Part shown: positions 8,450 through 15,931 of the stretch, in pieces | Position numbering within the stretch: position 1 is the stretch's first letter | How the letters are laid out: each line of letters begins with the position of its first letter | Source of the DNA: Deltaproteobacteria bacterium | GTDB taxonomy: Bacteria; Desulfobacterota; Binatia; DP-6 | NCBI GenBank assembly: GCA_005879795.1 | Contig: VBKJ01000160.1 | Location: forward strand, 1-44,864 | DNA length: 44,864 bases | Direction of reading: 5' to 3' | The notes under the pieces: generated by a model | Seen by the model: only the letters and a program-made list of their open reading frames with translations | What the model was told of the DNA's origin: nothing | The model's database searches: none | Translations under genes and position numbers: made by a program

Positions 8450-10510
8450 TTGCTGCCAACTCCAAATGATATAGGACCATCCGGCACGAACCGGTTCGTC
8501 CACCTCGCCTTCCTCGCCGCCGCCCTGGTGCTCGCGAGCCCTGGGCGCGCCCCTGCCTGCCGCGACTTCGCGCAGGCACCGGGCGCGCGCTGGCGCCTCG
8601 TGTCGCGCCACGGCGTCGACTGGCTCGTCACACCCTGCGGCGACCTGTTCTTCTCGGTCGGCCTCAACACGCTCGACGGCGGTGCACCCGCGCCCGAAGT
8701 CGGGGGGCGCACCGCCTATTACTGGGGCTCCTTCTACCCGAGCCTCGATGCCTGGTCGGCGACCACGCGCGCCCGTGCAACGGCGTGGGGCTTCAACACC
8801 GCGGGCGCCACGTCGCTCTCGCCCGACGTCCTGGCGCTCCCCGCCATCCCCGACCTGGAGCTCGGCCGCAGCGCGCGCTTCCACTGGGTCGATCCCTTCG
8901 ACCCCGCGACCGACGAGCGCATGCGCGTCGCCGCCCGCCGCCTGGTCGCGCCGTACGAGCACAGCCCCTTCCGCATCGGCTACTTCTCCGACAACGAGGT
9001 GGGCTGGTGGAACGGCGCGCTCTTCGCCTTCTACCTGGAGAAGGCCGAGATGAATCACACCAAGCAGCGGCTCGTGGCGCTCCTGCGCGAAGCCTACGGC
9101 GACGACTGGGAGCGCTTCGCCGCCGACTTCATCCCGCCGCCCGGTGTCGCCTCCTTCGCGGACCTCCTGCGGCACGAGGGGGCGGCGCCCCATCTGCGGC
9201 CGGGTGGCAGCGGCATCCAGGTCGTCCGCCGCTGGACCGGCATCGTCGCCGAGCGCTACTACCATCTCGCCCACGACGCGCTCCGTGCCGCCGATCCCGA
9301 CGCGCTCCTCTTCGGCGACCGGCTCCCCATCTATTACGACCCGGCGGCGGTGCGCGCCATGGCGCCCTGGGTCGACGCCATCGCCACCAATTACAACGTC
9401 GACAGCCCCGACGGCTGGATCGCGCGCTACTATTTCGACGGCCTCCGCGCGCTCAGCGGCGGCAAGCCGATCCTCGTCTCGGAGTGGTTCTTCGCCGCGA
9501 ACGAGAACCGCACCGGGAACCGCAACAACGGCCACCTGATGACCGTCGCGACGCAGGCCGAGCGGGCGCGCGGCGCGGCCGCCGCCGCGGCGCGCTTCGG
9601 GCGCGAGCCGGAGATCATCGGCGCGCACTGGTTCCAGTACTACGACCATCCGCGCGGCGGGCGCGACGACGGGGAGGACTACAACTTCGGGCTGGTCGAC
9701 GTCGACGACCGGCCCTACGGGCGGCTGGTCAGCGCGCTCGGCGAGGTGAACGCCCGCCTGGCGGCGCTCCACCGCGACGCCCGCCCCGCGCCGCCGCCGC
9801 GCGCGGAGCTTCCCGAGGCCGCGATCGACCCGCGCGACCGCTCCCTCGCCGATTGGCCGAAGGAGCGGGCCCTCGTCGCCCTCGAAGCGCCTGCGCCCGA
9901 GGTCGTCTTCGGTGACCTGTACGTCGCCTGGGACCGCGAGGGTCTCTCGCTCGCCACCATCGCCATGGACTACTACGCGCCCGAGCTGCTCGCCGCCGAC
10001 CAGGACCTCCCGCTCGCCGAGTGCTTCCACGTCGACTGGGGGATCGACGCCGGGCACGGGCCGCGTCGCTTCGCGCTCTACGTCGTCCCGCCGCGCGTCG
10101 TCCCGTCGCCCGCGGCCAGGTACGAGATGCGGCCCGTCCTCTGCCGGATGGACGGCGACCGGTGCACGCCGGTCCCCGCTGCGGTCGTGACCTACTTCGG
10201 CGCCGACCAGCCGCGCATCACCGCGGAGGTGCGCATCCCGTGGAAGGCGCTCGGCGTGGAGGGGTCGCCGCCCCGCGCGCTTCGCATGGAGCTCGCCGCG
10301 ACCGCCTTCCACCGCGCGCGCTGGATGTCGACCAGCGGGCAGCCGCCGGCCGCGACGCTGGCCCGCCCCGCGGGCTGGCGGCGCGTGACGCTTCAGCCCC
10401 GCTTCGCCCCGAAGCGGTCCCAGTGCGTCACCCGCTCCACCGGGCGCCGGCGCCCGACGCGGAACGGGCGGACGGGTCGGCCCATCGGCACGAGGGCCAC
10501 GATCTCGTAG
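8450..10510 (+). CDS. Secreted glycoside-hydrolase-like protein (agarase-type barrel) with C-terminal CBM9-like domain
   Basis: A hydrophobic signal (FVHLAFLAAALVLA) precedes a TIM-barrel-like region that opens with WLVTPCGDLFFSVGLNTLDG and AWGFNTAGA, the style of GH50/GH86 agarase-like and related enzymes. Likely acid/base and nucleophile glutamates are Glu183 (FSDNEVGWW) and Glu345 (LVSEWFF), numbered from the TTG at 8450. After about residue 460, a region with DLYVAWDREGLSLATIAMD and VDWGIDAG resembles CBM9/DOMON-type sugar-binding folds. The start is unclear: no in-frame ATG or ribosome site lies near the signal peptide, and the TTG at 8450 is the nearest conventional candidate; an extended -10 (TGATATAGG) at about 8468 would place it further in. 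The last about 118 bp overlap the convergent nitroreductase gene. The substrate is unknown. Confidence 0.75.
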   Translation: MLPTPNDIGPSGTNRFVHLAFLAAALVLASPGRAPACRDFAQAPGARWRLVSRHGVDWLVTPCGDLFFSVGLNTLDGGAPAPEVGGRTAYYWGSFYPSLDAWSATTRARATAWGFNTAGATSLSPDVLALPAIPDLELGRSARFHWVDPFDPATDERMRVAARRLVAPYEHSPFRIGYFSDNEVGWWNGALFAFYLEKAEMNHTKQRLVALLREAYGDDWERFAADFIPPPGVASFADLLRHEGAAPHLRPGGSGIQVVRRWTGIVAERYYHLAHDALRAADPDALLFGDRLPIYYDPAAVRAMAPWVDAIATNYNVDSPDGWIARYYFDGLRALSGGKPILVSEWFFAANENRTGNRNNGHLMTVATQAERARGAAAAAARFGREPEIIGAHWFQYYDHPRGGRDDGEDYNFGLVDVDDRPYGRLVSALGEVNARLAALHRDARPAPPPRAELPEAAIDPRDRSLADWPKERALVALEAPAPEVVFGDLYVAWDREGLSLATIAMDYYAPELLAADQDLPLAECFHVDWGIDAGHGPRRFALYVVPPRVVPSPAARYEMRPVLCRMDGDRCTPVPAAVVTYFGADQPRITAEVRIPWKALGVEGSPPRALRMELAATAFHRARWMSTSGQPPAATLARPAGWRRVTLQPRFAPKRSQCVTRSTGRRRPTRNGRTGRPIGTRATIS

Positions 10511-11052
10511 CGCTCGGGGATGCCGCAGATCGTCCGCACCTCGTCCTGGTAGACGCGGTAGACGGTCGTCAGCGTCGTGCCGATGCCGAGCCCGCGGGCG
10601 GCGAGCATCAGGTTCTGCACCGCGGGGTAGACCGACGCGAAGGGCGTGCCCACGTCGAGCGGCCCCTCGGCGTCCTCGAGCGTCATCGAGATATTGGGCA
10701 TGAGGACCAGCACCAGCGCGGGCGCCTCGCCCAGGTGCTCGGCCAGGTGGCGGGACGCGGCTCGCATGCGCGCGAAGCTCGCCTCCTCCTCGGGCGTGCG
10801 CGCCGGGGCCCGCGCCCGGAGCAACGCCGGCTCGTAGCGATCGTAGGCGCGGCGGTAGACCTGGCCGAGTGCGCGGCGCGTCACAGCGTCGGTCACCACC
10901 AGGAACTGCCACGGCTGGATGTTGCCGCCGCTCGGCGCCTGGGTCGCGGCGCGGATGCAGGTCATGATGTCGGCGGCGGAGATCGGCTCGCCGGTGAAGC
11001 GGCGCACGGCCCGCGTCGTGGAGAGCGCCTCGAAGAGGTCCATCAGCATCAC
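10393..11052 (-). CDS. Nitroreductase family protein
   Basis: The 219-residue FMN-dependent oxidoreductase has the family start TTRAVRRFTGEPIS and the FMN-site motif ATQAPSGGNIQPWQFLVV. Further matches are LMLAARGLGIGTTLT and a C-terminal PVERVTHWDRFG, which corresponds to the usual family end. Members reduce nitro groups, quinones or enones with NAD(P)H. The GTG at 11052 overlaps the stop of the preceding enoyl-CoA hydratase fragment (GTGA); ATG codons at 11049 and 11043 are alternatives, with AAGGGA a few bases ahead. It follows an acyl-CoA dehydrogenase-type gene, so a shared catabolic role is plausible. The 3' end runs into the convergent glycosidase-like gene. Confidence 0.9.
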   Translation of the reverse strand: MMLMDLFEALSTTRAVRRFTGEPISAADIMTCIRAATQAPSGGNIQPWQFLVVTDAVTRRALGQVYRRAYDRYEPALLRARAPARTPEEEASFARMRAASRHLAEHLGEAPALVLVLMPNISMTLEDAEGPLDVGTPFASVYPAVQNLMLAARGLGIGTTLTTVYRVYQDEVRTICGIPERYEIVALVPMGRPVRPFRVGRRRPVERVTHWDRFGAKRG

Positions 11053-11195
11053 CGTCCCTTGAACACAGGCGGCCGCTTCTCACGCAGCGCCGCCAGCGCC
11101 TCACGGTGGTCCTCGCTGTGGAAGGTCAGCAGCTCGAGCGCCGTCGAGGTGTCGAAGGCGACGTTGAGCGCATCCGTGAAGTCCTCGCTCCTCAC
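11049..11195 (-). pseudogene. C-terminal remnant of an enoyl-CoA hydratase
   Basis: Only 48 codons remain. TALELLTFHSEDHREALAAL and REKRPPVFKGR match the conserved C-terminal helix and tail of crotonase-fold enoyl-CoA hydratases, which are normally about 260 residues. The oxyanion-hole and catalytic regions are absent; upstream sequence is the acyl-CoA dehydrogenase gene in another frame. The piece is joined to its neighbours by GTGA overlaps on both sides (11192-11195 and 11049-11052), so it may still be translated as a short peptide. A deletion that removed about 80% of an ancestral gene is the simplest explanation. Confidence 0.7.
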
Positions 11196-12412
11196 AGCAT
11201 CGCGGTGTCGGCCTCGAGGCCGAGCAGGATGCGGCCGGCGAGCTCGAGGGTCGCGGGCGCCACCATCATGTGCTGCGTCGCCACGTGGATGTCGCGGAAG
11301 CAGCGCTGGAGCGGGCTCGCCGCGTAGACCGCCGTGCCGCCGCCCGCGCCGTACGCGAGATCGACGGCGCGCGCCGAGGCGAGAGTGGCGTGGGTCGCCG
11401 CGAGCCGCAGGCGCGCCCGCTCCCGGACCTCGATCGCGCCCCTCGCCTGCGCGCGTTCCCACGCCGCGTCCACCGTCTCCAGGAGGAAGGCGCGCGCCGC
11501 ACCGAGCATCGCCTCCGCCCGGGCGACCTCGGCCTGGATGACCGGCCGCTCCGCGAGGAGACGGCGGCTGCCGCTCGGCGTCTTGCCCCGCGCGAGCGCG
11601 ATCAGCTCACCCTGCGCGCGGCGGGCGATGCCGAGCGCGACGGCGGCGATGCCGAGGGCCAGGAGGCCGAAGACGGGAAAGGCGTAGAGCGGCCCGCCGA
11701 AGCACGGCCGGTCGGTCAGGAGCGAGAGCGAGCGGGCGGCGGGCACGAAGCGATCCTCGACCGCGATGTCGTGGCTGCCCGTGCCGCGCAGCCCGGCCAC
11801 GTCCCAGGTGTCGATGATGCGGACCGCGGCGGCGGGAAAGAGCATGAGGCGGTTGTCGGGCGTGCCGCTCGAAAGGAGCCGGGGCTGCCCGCCGTCGAGC
11901 ACGACGCTGCCGCCCATGAGCCAGCCGCAGTGCTCGCAGCCGCTCGCGAACGGCCAGCGGCCGGTCACGCGGTAACCGCCGTCGACCACCGTCGCCCTCC
12001 CGAGGGGCGCGAAGGCGCCGCCGGTCACGACGTCCGGGTCGCTCCCGTAGATCTCCCGGGCCGCGTCCTCGGCGAGGTAGGCGCTCGCCACGCCGCTCGT
12101 GGCGCCGATCATCGCCGACCAGCCGGCGGCACCGTCGGCCGCGGCGATGGTCTCGATCGCCTGGATCATCGTCGACGGGTCGACCTCGCCCCCACCGAGC
12201 GCGCGCGGCACGCACATGCGGAAGATGCCGCCGGAGGCGAGCGCGTGCACCAGCTCGGCCGAGAGCCGGCGCTGGCGCTCGGTCGCCTCGGCCGCGGCCC
12301 GGATGCGCGGGGCGAGCGCGGCGGCGGCCTCGAGGGGGGACTGCTGCTCGTCGCGGCTGCGTGCCTCGCGCACGGGCGCGGACCATAGCCCGACTGCCGA
12401 GGCGGATGCCAC
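11192..12412 (-). CDS. Acyl-CoA dehydrogenase-fold flavin oxidoreductase (HsaA/DszC-like)
   Basis: A 406-residue member of the acyl-CoA dehydrogenase superfamily. The N-terminal helical domain contains GIFRMCVPRALGGGEVDPSTM. The beta domain has GGYRVTGRWPFASGCEHCGW and TWDVAGLRGTGSHDIAVED, and the C-terminal helical bundle ends with GGGTAVYAASPLQRCFRDIH and VATQHMMVAP. GRWPFASG and the RCFRDIH...QH end are typical of the group D flavin monooxygenases (HsaA, HpaB-like, DszC), not classical acyl-CoA dehydrogenases. It probably hydroxylates an aromatic or heteroatom substrate using reduced flavin from a partner reductase; the adjacent nitroreductase-type gene could serve but this is unproven. 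The start is a GTG at 12412. Confidence 0.85.
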   Translation of the reverse strand: MASASAVGLWSAPVREARSRDEQQSPLEAAAALAPRIRAAAEATERQRRLSAELVHALASGGIFRMCVPRALGGGEVDPSTMIQAIETIAAADGAAGWSAMIGATSGVASAYLAEDAAREIYGSDPDVVTGGAFAPLGRATVVDGGYRVTGRWPFASGCEHCGWLMGGSVVLDGGQPRLLSSGTPDNRLMLFPAAAVRIIDTWDVAGLRGTGSHDIAVEDRFVPAARSLSLLTDRPCFGGPLYAFPVFGLLALGIAAVALGIARRAQGELIALARGKTPSGSRRLLAERPVIQAEVARAEAMLGAARAFLLETVDAAWERAQARGAIEVRERARLRLAATHATLASARAVDLAYGAGGGTAVYAASPLQRCFRDIHVATQHMMVAPATLELAGRILLGLEADTAML

Positions 12413-12453
12413 CGCCCATTGGATCCGCCGCGCAAAGCGGCTAGGAGGTCGCC

Positions 12454-12789
12454 ATGAGTCTCACCGCCAAGCAGTGCACGCCCTGTCGGGGCGGCGTCCC
12501 GCCGCTCTCCCGCGCCGAGGCGGAGCGTCTCCTCCGGGAGACGCCGGGCTGGACCCTCGCCGCCGATGCGACCCGCATCGAGCGCACCTTCACGACGGAC
12601 GACTTCGCCTCCGCGCTGCGGCTGGTCGAGAAGATCGCCGAGGTCGCCGAGGTGGAGGGCCATCACCCCGACGTGAGCTTCGGCTGGGGCTACTGCCGCG
12701 TCGTCTTCTACACCCACAAGATCAAGGGGCTGCACGAGAACGACTTCATCATGGCCGCGAAGGTGAACGAGCTGGCCGCCGTGTCTTGA
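12454..12789 (+). CDS. phhB: Pterin-4a-carbinolamine dehydratase
   Basis: The 111-residue protein belongs to the PCD/DCoH family, which dehydrates 4a-hydroxytetrahydrobiopterin to recycle the pterin cofactor of aromatic amino acid hydroxylases. The catalytic histidine motif appears as EVEGHHPDVSFGWGYCRVVF, followed by a downstream threonine-histidine (YTHK) and GLHENDFIMAAKVNEL. The start has a good ribosome site (AGGAGG, 8 bp upstream of ATG 12454). The gene is divergent from the flavin oxidoreductase with only 41 bp between starts. No phenylalanine hydroxylase is in the window, so it may act in pterin repair or molybdopterin-related metabolism. Confidence 0.93.
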   Translation: MSLTAKQCTPCRGGVPPLSRAEAERLLRETPGWTLAADATRIERTFTTDDFASALRLVEKIAEVAEVEGHHPDVSFGWGYCRVVFYTHKIKGLHENDFIMAAKVNELAAVS

Positions 12790-12830
12790 GCCGGCCTACG
12801 TCAGCGGCGCGGTCTTGCGGAGCTGCTCGG

Positions 12831-12977
12831 TCAGCGGCACCCCGCCGCGGCCAGGCGGCGGGCGAACGCCGCCTCGAACGGTGGGGCGCCGGGCAGCGGC
12901 GCCGCGGCGCGCTCGTCAGCCAGGCGGCAGCCGGCGGCGACGGCCGCCAGGAGGACACTCGCAACGAGAGCGCGCAT
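12831..12977 (-). CDS. Very small predicted lipoprotein, possibly frameshifted
   Basis: A 48-codon ORF starts MRALVASVLLAAVAAGC, a textbook lipoprotein signal with lipobox VAAGC. The mature part is short (APPFEAAFARRLAAAGCR, then TGA). In the next frame, after the C-run at about 12840-12843, the sequence reads GVPLTEQLRKTAPLT followed by TAG at 12798-12796, which looks like a natural continuation of FARRLAAAG. So either the product ends at 12831, or the original gene ended at 12796 and one base has been lost or gained. It lies directly downstream of tRNA-Cys on the same strand. Confidence 0.45.
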   Translation of the reverse strand: MRALVASVLLAAVAAGCRLADERAAAPLPGAPPFEAAFARRLAAAGCR

Positions 12978-12988
12978 CGGCGCGTGAG

Positions 12989-13061
12989 AGGCGGCGACCG
13001 GATTCGAACCGGTGCATGGAGGTTTTGCAGACCTCTCCCTTAGCCACTTGGGTACGCCGCC
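12989..13061 (-). tRNA. tRNA-Cys (GCA)
   Basis: The 73-nt cloverleaf has acceptor GGCGGCG/CGCCGCC and anticodon stem GAGGT/ACCTC, with loop CTGCAAA giving anticodon GCA. The T arm is ACCGG-TTCGAAT-CCGGT. The discriminator is U, as expected for tRNA-Cys. The 3' CCA is not encoded. Confidence 0.97.
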
Positions 13062-13072
13062 GTGCGAACGGC

Positions 13073-13101
13073 CTCATACTGGCGGGAGACGGGAGTGTCA
13101 A
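13073..13101 (-). promoter_or_regulatory. Sigma-70 promoter of tRNA-Cys
   Basis: On the minus strand: -35 TTGACA (13101-13096), 17-bp spacer, -10 TATGAG (13078-13073), ending 11 bp before the tRNA 5' end at 13061. Confidence 0.8.
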
Positions 13102-13147
13102 CGCGACCGGCGCGCGCGCCGGGACGGGGTGAGCGAAATGACGCCAG

Positions 13148-13303
13148 CTAACGTGGGGTGCCCGGCGGCGGCTGCGGCGCCGCCTGCTCGGCCGCCTGCC
13201 GGCGCTTCTCTTCCTTCTTCTGCCGTTTCTCGAGGGCCTTCATGCGGCGCTCGGCCTCGCGCCGCTCGCGCACGTTGCTCTTGAACGCTCGTCCACCTGC
13301 CAT
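13148..13303 (-). CDS. Small highly charged helical protein (51 aa)
   Basis: This ORF starts at an ATG with an ideal ribosome site (GGGAGGTGATCCC ahead of ATG 13303). The product opens MAGGRAFKSNVRERREAERR and continues with a Lys/Glu/Arg-rich helix (MKALEKRQKKEEKRRQ) and a Pro-rich end. About 30 residues should form a single charged helix or coiled coil. Short proteins of this style are widespread in high-GC environmental bacteria without a known role; nucleic acid or ribosome binding is plausible from charge only. It lies between the small membrane protein gene and tRNA-Cys, all on the minus strand. Confidence 0.65.
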   Translation of the reverse strand: MAGGRAFKSNVRERREAERRMKALEKRQKKEEKRRQAAEQAAPQPPPGTPR

Positions 13304-13307
13304 GGGA

Positions 13308-13565
13308 TCACCTCCCGGCACGGATTGCCTGCCACGCCGCCCCGCGCACCGAGCGGTCGACCCTAGCCTCGGGTCTGCGCGAGGTCAAGGCATGCACGGA
13401 GCGCACCGGGGTGTTGGCCTCGTCCTCGGCCTCGGCGGGCACGAACTCGAAGCGACCCGTGAAGCGGTTCACCACGAAGTCGTGTCCCGCGGCGTAGAAG
13501 CCTCCGTGCACGAGCGCGGCGAGCACGAGGAAGAGCCCGAGGAGGACAGCTGCCCTGGCGGTCAT
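13308..13565 (-). CDS. Small single-pass membrane or exported protein, unknown
   Basis: An 85-residue product with a strong ribosome site (AAAGGAGCG ahead of ATG 13565). A hydrophobic N-terminus (AAVLLGLFLVLAALVHGGFY) works as signal anchor, followed by FVVNRFTGRFEFVPAEAEDE, a short segment of the kind seen in small periplasmic-facing proteins. The last 35 residues are basic and probably disordered. The gene overlaps the tail of the preceding TfoX-like ORF by about 200 bp in another frame; the good ribosome site argues that this frame is the genuine one here. Confidence 0.65.
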   Translation of the reverse strand: MTARAAVLLGLFLVLAALVHGGFYAAGHDFVVNRFTGRFEFVPAEAEDEANTPVRSVHALTSRRPEARVDRSVRGAAWQAIRAGR

Positions 13566-13941
13566 GCGAACGCTCCTTTCTCGTCCCGAGACCCCGGCGG
13601 GGCGGCGCCACGACGCCGATGCGCGCGTCGCCGTCGGCGATGAGCCCGGCGACCAGGTCCGCGACCGCCTCGAACTCGGGATGGCGCGCCGGGAGATAGA
13701 GCCACTTGCCGAGCACGGGATGGACGCGCAGCGCCGGGACCGCGCGCCGCAGCGCCGTGTGATGCTCGCGCGCGGTCGGCACGAGGATGCCGTGCCACGG
13801 CGGCCGCCCGGCCGCGCTCACCCACACCAGGCGATCGTCCGCGTAGTAGGCCCAGCAGCCGAACATGCGCCGCAGCCGAAGCGCACGGCGCACGGCGATG
13901 GGCTCGAGGAGGCCCTCGTACGGGTCGCGCGGGGCAGGCAC
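13363..13941 (-). CDS. TfoX-like/uncharacterised conserved protein with read-through tail
   Basis: The first about 120 residues look like a conserved family. MFGCWAYYADDRLVWV resembles the N-terminal TfoX module, and GILVPTAREHHTALRRAVP, HPEFEAVADLVAGLI and GDARIGVVAP match a group of small bacterial proteins that usually end soon after the GDxRIGxVP motif. Here the ORF runs on for a further about 70 Arg-rich residues, antiparallel in character to nothing known, inside the next gene's frame, so a stop has probably been lost by a frameshift near 13570. The GTG start at 13941 directly follows the stop of the GFA gene and has GGAGG 6-7 bp ahead. Function unknown. Confidence 0.65.
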   Translation of the reverse strand: MPAPRDPYEGLLEPIAVRRALRLRRMFGCWAYYADDRLVWVSAAGRPPWHGILVPTAREHHTALRRAVPALRVHPVLGKWLYLPARHPEFEAVADLVAGLIADGDARIGVVAPPRRGLGTRKERSHDRQGSCPPRALPRARRARARRLLRRGTRLRGEPLHGSLRVRARRGRGRGQHPGALRACLDLAQTRG

Positions 13942-14313
13942 CTAGACCTCCAGCGTGCCGATGCTCGCCTCCCAGTGCCGCCCGTCGAACGGCCGGGGCG
14001 TCAGCGTGGCGAGGTCCACGCCGTCGAGGCAGCGCACGTTCACGTCGATTGAATCGGGGTGCGAGCGCGGCACGTAGAAGCTCGCCACGCCGCAGTGGCG
14101 GCAGAAGTGGTGGCGCGCCGTCATGGTGCCGAACTGGTAGGTCGCGAGGTCCGCCTCGCCGGCCAGCAGGCGGAAGCGGTCGGGCGGCACGATCAGGTGA
14201 AGGTAGGCCTTGCGCGTGCAGATGGAGCAGTTGCACTCGCTCACGCGGGTCAGGTCGGCCGTCACCTCGAGGCGGACGCGCCCGCAGTGGCAGCCGCCCG
14301 TGTAGGTCCGCAC
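13942..14313 (-). CDS. GFA/CENP-V-family zinc protein (glutathione-dependent formaldehyde-activating enzyme-like)
   Basis: The 123-residue protein has the family zinc ligands: GGCHCGRVRLEV at the N-terminus, CNCSICTRKAYLH in the middle, and HHFCRHCGVASFYVPRS with the sequence DSIDVNVRCLDG near the C-terminus. The beta-tent fold of this family binds two zinc ions; the founding member speeds glutathione-formaldehyde adduct formation, though most relatives are uncharacterised. A GTG at 14313 fits the family N-terminus; the frame stays open far upstream without other support. The TfoX-like gene follows without a gap. The divergent NDH-2-like gene starts 15 bp away, leaving no room for two separate promoters. 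Confidence 0.88.
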   Translation of the reverse strand: MRTYTGGCHCGRVRLEVTADLTRVSECNCSICTRKAYLHLIVPPDRFRLLAGEADLATYQFGTMTARHHFCRHCGVASFYVPRSHPDSIDVNVRCLDGVDLATLTPRPFDGRHWEASIGTLEV

Positions 14314-14328
14314 GGCACGTGATGCTAG

Positions 14329-15648
14329 ATGAGGGCGTCCCGCGAGAGCAAGTGGATGGGAGCGCCCGCGTCTCCGCCCGTCGTCGTGCTGGGCGCCGGC
14401 TTCGCCGGGCTGCGCGCCGTGCGCCGGCTCGGGCGCGCCGGCGTCGGCACCCTCTGGGTCGACGCGCACAACTACCACTGCTTCCTGCCCCTCCTCTACC
14501 AGGTGGCGACCGCCGGCCTCGAGCCCCAGGAGATCGCCTACCCCGCGCGCAGCATCCTCCGCCGCCTGCGCGCGGTCGACTTCCGCCTGGCGCGCGTGGT
14601 CGGGGGCGACCCCGCGGGCCGCACCCTCGTGACCGCGGGCGGCGAGCGCATCGCCTACTCGCATCTCATCGTGTGCACCGGCGGAGCGGCGGAGGACTTC
14701 GGCATCCCCGGCGTGCGCGAGCACGCCTTCCACCTCTACCAGCTGGACGACGCGCGGGCGCTGCGCAACCACGTGTTGCGCACGCTCGAGCGCGCCGCCG
14801 TGTGCACCGACTCCGCGGCCCGCGCCGCGCTCCTCACCTTCCTCATCGTGGGCGCCGGCGCGACCGGGGTCGAGATGGCAGGCGCGCTCGCCGAATTCCG
14901 CCGCCACGTGGTGCCGCGCGACTATCGCACGGTGGATCCCGCCGAGCTTCGCCTGGTCGTCCTCGAGGCAGGCGAGCACGTCCTCCCGCCCTACCCGGCG
15001 GCGCTCCGCGCGCGTGCCCGCCGCGACCTCGAGGCCTTCGGCGTCGAGGTGCTGACCGGCCGGCGCGTCGAGCGCGTGGCCGGGGATCACGTCGAGCTCT
15101 CGGGCGGGGAGCGCCTGGCGACCAGGACGGTCATCTGGGCGGCGGGCATCCGCGCGGCGCCGGTCGCGGCGCGGCTCGGGCTGCCGACCGGGCGGAGCGG
15201 GCGGCTGTGCGTCGCGCCGACGCTCCAGGTCCCCGGCTTCCCGGCGGTGTTCGCCGCCGGGGACGTGGCGCTGGTCGAGGGCGCTGAGCGCCTGCCGCAG
15301 GTGGCGCAGGTGGCGATCCAGCAGGGCGAGCTCGCGGCCGAGAACGTGCGGCGTGCGCGCCGCGGCGAGCCGCTCCTCCCCTTCCGCTATGCCGACAAGG
15401 GCTCGATGGCGACCATCGGGCGGAGCCGTGCCGTCGCGGTCGTGAACGGCGTGCGTCTCACGGGCCGCCTCGCCTGGTGGGCCTGGCTCGTCGTCCACCT
15501 CGTCATGCTGATCGGCTTCCGCAATCGCCTGGTCGTGCTGGTGGACTGGGCGTGGAACTACTTCACCTACGACCGCGGCCTGCGCGCCATCGTCGGCGCG
15601 GAGGACGAGGCGGGCGGGCCCGGGACGAGATCGCCCGGACCCGCCTGA
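14329..15648 (+). CDS. Type II NADH dehydrogenase-like FAD/NAD(P)-dependent oxidoreductase
   Basis: The 439-residue flavoprotein has an FAD-binding motif VVVLGAGFAGLRAVRRL, an NAD(P)-binding motif FLIVGAGATGVEMAGALAE, and the FAD-closing motif FPAVFAAGDVA. The C-terminal region GSMATIGRSRAVAVV plus a hydrophobic, membrane-binding end (LAWWAWLVVHLVMLIGFRN, then WAWNYFTYDR) is characteristic of NDH-2. It should transfer electrons from NADH to quinone at the inner membrane without pumping protons. The ATG at 14329 is used; a second in-frame ATG lies at 14356, closer to the usual N-terminal length. Confidence 0.92.
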   Translation: MRASRESKWMGAPASPPVVVLGAGFAGLRAVRRLGRAGVGTLWVDAHNYHCFLPLLYQVATAGLEPQEIAYPARSILRRLRAVDFRLARVVGGDPAGRTLVTAGGERIAYSHLIVCTGGAAEDFGIPGVREHAFHLYQLDDARALRNHVLRTLERAAVCTDSAARAALLTFLIVGAGATGVEMAGALAEFRRHVVPRDYRTVDPAELRLVVLEAGEHVLPPYPAALRARARRDLEAFGVEVLTGRRVERVAGDHVELSGGERLATRTVIWAAGIRAAPVAARLGLPTGRSGRLCVAPTLQVPGFPAVFAAGDVALVEGAERLPQVAQVAIQQGELAAENVRRARRGEPLLPFRYADKGSMATIGRSRAVAVVNGVRLTGRLAWWAWLVVHLVMLIGFRNRLVVLVDWAWNYFTYDRGLRAIVGAEDEAGGPGTRSPGPA

Positions 15649-15682
15649 CCGTCGAGCCCGCGGCCAGGGCGCGGCTCGGACA

Positions 15683-15756
<74 letters not shown>

Positions 15757-15778
15757 GCACGACGCTGAGCGAGAGGCA

Positions 15779-15806
15779 AGTATCCGGTGCATCGTCGGTT
15801 TGTCAA
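15779..15806 (-). promoter_or_regulatory. Sigma-70 promoter of initiator tRNA
   Basis: On the minus strand: -35 TTGACA (15806-15801), 16-bp spacer, -10 GATACT (15784-15779), 22 bp before the tRNA 5' end. Both tRNA genes in the window thus share consensus -35 boxes. Confidence 0.8.
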
Positions 15807-15884
15807 GGTTGCCTCGGCTCGCGACGCACGGCGGCACCCGGGCCTCTGGAGGAGCGGGCAGCGAGCGCTGCGGGTCGAATTTCA

Positions 15885-15907
15885 CGCCCGCCCGCTGGTT
15901 GCGGGCG
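15885..15907 (-). terminator. Hairpin after the phosphoesterase gene
   Basis: CGCCCGC and GCGGGCG (15885-15891 and 15901-15907) form a perfect 7-bp stem with a 9-nt loop, about 25 bp past the stop codon. The following bases on the minus strand, TGAAATT, are AT-rich but not a T-tract. Confidence 0.45.
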
Positions 15908-15931
15908 AGAGCAGGCGACCGCGCTCCTCGG

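Noticed and set aside
13942-15498. 518-codon minus-strand ORF
   Set aside because: Only the last 123 codons are a gene (GFA family); the rest is antisense to the NDH-2-like gene.
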